A stretch of 15,484 nt of DNA from contig JAFAGM010000071.1 in NCBI GenBank assembly GCA_023422775.1, positions 1 through 15,484 on the forward strand, given 5' to 3'. The translations under genes were made by a program, and so were the position numbers. The notes beneath the pieces were generated by a model, which was given only the letters and a program-made list of their open reading frames with translations, searched no databases and was not told the origin of the DNA. Source of the stretch: Pseudomonadota bacterium. Its GTDB lineage: Bacteria; Pseudomonadota; Alphaproteobacteria; Rhizobiales; Xanthobacteraceae. The first letter of the stretch is position 1, and each line of letters starts with the position of its first letter. This document shows, one piece after another, positions 14,066 through 15,484 of the stretch.

Positions 14066-15391
14066 TCAGAGCATTCCCAGCACGCGCGGCAGCCACAGCG
14101 AGATTTCCGGCACATAGGTGACGACGCCGAGGAACATCAGCATGGTCAGGAGCCACGGCCATACCGCGATCGTCAGTTCGGTGATGCCCATCTTGGCGAT
14201 GCCGGACGCCACGTAGAGGTTCAGTCCGACCGGCGGATGGCACATGCCCACCTCCATGTTGACGACCATCAGGATGCCGAGATGCACCGGATGGATGCCG
14301 AGCTTGACCGCCACCGGAAACAGGATCGGCGCCATGATCAGCACGATCGACGACGCCTCCATCACGTTGCCCGCGATCAGCAGCAATACGTTGACGATCA
14401 GGAGGAAGATGATCCAGTCGACACCGACCGAGGTGATCCATGCGGCGATCTGCTGCGGAATGTTCTCGTTCGCCATCAGGAACGAGAACAGCACGGCGTT
14501 GGTGATGATATAGAGGATCATCGCGCTCATGTTGGCGGAGCCGAGCAGCACCCGCGGCACGTCCTTCAGCGACATGTCACGATAGACGAACACGGCGATG
14601 ACGAAGGCGTAGACCGCGCTGATGGCAGCGGCTTCCGTCGGCGTGAACATCCCGGCATAAATGCCGCCGAGCACGATCAGGATCAGCAGCAATCCCCACA
14701 TGCATTTGCGGAACGCGATGAAGCGCTCGGCCCAGCTCGCGCGCGGCAATCTCGGATAGTCGAATTTCCAGGCGCGATAGAAAGTCGTGAGGCCCAGGAG
14801 CGTCGCCAGCATCAGGCCGGGAATGACGCCCGCCATGAACATCTGGCCGACGGATGCGGACGAGACGCGCTGACCGGAAGGATCCAGCGCGATGCTGCCG
14901 CCGGTCGCGACGCAATAGATCACCATCACGATCGAGGGCGGAATCAGGATGCCGAGCGCGCCCGACGTGGTGATGACGCCGGCGCCGAAGCGTTTTGGAA
15001 AGCCCTGCTTGACCATCGCCGGCATCATGATCGAGCCGATTGCGATCACGGTTGCGGGCGACGAGCCGGACACCGCGGCAAACAACGCGCAGGCCATCAC
15101 GCCGGCGAGGCCGAGGCCACCATGCCAATGGCCGACCATCGAGGTCGCGAAATTGATCATGCGGCGCGCGACGCCGCCATGGGTCAGGAAATTGCCGGCA
15201 AGGATGAAGAACGGGATCGCCATGATCTCGAAATTGTCGATGCCGGTAAACAGCTTCAGCGCCACCGACTCGGTCGGCACGTTGGTCATCGTGAAGATGA
15301 AGGTCAAAACCGTCATGCCGAGCGCGATCGAGATCGGCATGCCCGTCAGCATCAGCGCGACCAGCAGGGAGAAGATGATCAGGGCGCTCAT
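14066..15391 (-). CDS. dctM: TRAP transporter large permease subunit
   Basis: The 441-residue protein is the DctM-type large membrane subunit of a tripartite ATP-independent periplasmic transporter, which imports organic acids or similar solutes using a sodium or proton gradient. It is of usual length with about twelve membrane helices. Family stretches are visible: FTGIDNFEIMAIPFFILAGN (48-67), ACALFAAVSGSSPATVIAIG (100-119), GALGILIPPSIVMVIYC (143-159), and NMEVGMCHPPVGLNLYVASG in the last quarter. The ATG at 15391 overlaps the stop of the small-subunit gene as ATGA (15388-15391), the standard arrangement for dctQ-dctM. The solute is set by the binding protein DctP, which is not in the window. 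It is followed by the 40-bp palindrome and the Spy-like gene on the same strand. No link to polysaccharide synthesis is apparent. Confidence 0.96.
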   Translation of the reverse strand: MSALIIFSLLVALMLTGMPISIALGMTVLTFIFTMTNVPTESVALKLFTGIDNFEIMAIPFFILAGNFLTHGGVARRMINFATSMVGHWHGGLGLAGVMACALFAAVSGSSPATVIAIGSIMMPAMVKQGFPKRFGAGVITTSGALGILIPPSIVMVIYCVATGGSIALDPSGQRVSSASVGQMFMAGVIPGLMLATLLGLTTFYRAWKFDYPRLPRASWAERFIAFRKCMWGLLLILIVLGGIYAGMFTPTEAAAISAVYAFVIAVFVYRDMSLKDVPRVLLGSANMSAMILYIITNAVLFSFLMANENIPQQIAAWITSVGVDWIIFLLIVNVLLLIAGNVMEASSIVLIMAPILFPVAVKLGIHPVHLGILMVVNMEVGMCHPPVGLNLYVASGIAKMGITELTIAVWPWLLTMLMFLGVVTYVPEISLWLPRVLGML

Positions 15392-15484
15392 CGGGTGACC
15401 TCCGCCGCGCCGATGCCGGGCTCCTCGACATCGACGCCCTCGACATGGGCGTGGTCATGATGCGGCAGCTCGCCGGTGTAGAAG
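15388..15484 (-). CDS. TRAP transporter small permease subunit, C-terminal end (runs off right edge)
   Basis: Only 31 C-terminal codons and the stop are inside the window. They encode a polar tail beginning FYTGELPHHDHAHVEGVDVE and ending EVTR. The sequence itself is too short for a family match. The call rests on the ATGA overlap with dctM, which is the usual position of dctQ, and on a histidine- and acid-rich cytoplasmic tail being plausible for that subunit. Some TRAP small subunits have such tails after their fourth helix. Confidence 0.75.
   Translation of the reverse strand, partial: FYTGELPHHDHAHVEGVDVEEPGIGAAEVTR

Noticed and set aside
13946..15460. 504-codon plus-strand open frame, very rich in His, Asp and Arg
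   Set aside because: It is the complement of the hydrophobic codons of dctM; composition alone explains it.

Overview
The window looks like chromosomal DNA from a GC-rich alphaproteobacterium, probably a Bradyrhizobium/Rhodopseudomonas-like member of the Hyphomicrobiales. This is inferred from codon use, the TRAP transporter pair, the Spy/CpxP-type periplasmic protein and the style of the polysaccharide genes; no marker gene proves the genus. Most of the window is a surface-polysaccharide locus flanked by ordinary metabolic genes.

Left part, minus strand, transcribed from about 8030 down to 1: a chain-length regulator (Wzz/GNVR type), a flippase (Wzx type), an O-antigen polymerase/ligase (Wzy/WaaL type), a membrane-anchored right-handed beta-helix protein, a family 2 glycosyltransferase, a short unidentified ORF that may be a gene remnant, a WecG/TagA/CpsF glycosyltransferase, and the N-terminal part of an AMP-forming acyl-CoA synthetase that runs off the left edge. 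Two stop/start overlaps of the ATGA type (4250-4253 and 1198-1201) argue for translational coupling. The genes are those of a Wzx/Wzy-dependent pathway, but no initiating polyprenyl-phosphate sugar transferase, outer-membrane exporter or tyrosine kinase lies in the window.

Middle, plus strand, 8433-12990: five tightly spaced genes for making an activated sugar. They are a divergent glucose-1-phosphate cytidylyltransferase-like enzyme, a PIG-L deacetylase, an extended SDR epimerase/dehydratase, a dTDP-4-dehydrorhamnose 3,5-epimerase-like cupin, and a homoserine-dehydrogenase-like oxidoreductase with a C-terminal SAF domain. The CDP-glucose 4,6-dehydratase usually paired with the first enzyme is absent. 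The two operons diverge from a 403-bp region holding three inverted repeats. The simplest reading is that the plus operon supplies an unusual nucleotide sugar that the minus operon's glycosyltransferases, flippase and polymerase build into a polymer.

Right part, minus strand: a tRNA-Lys(CUU) gene, a small Spy/CpxP-like periplasmic protein with a clear intrinsic terminator, a 40-bp imperfect palindrome, the large TRAP permease subunit (DctM) and the C-terminal end of its small partner (DctQ). The polysaccharide cluster abuts the 3' side of the tRNA gene, and base composition falls sharply in the glycosyltransferase and beta-helix genes, so part of the locus may have been acquired.
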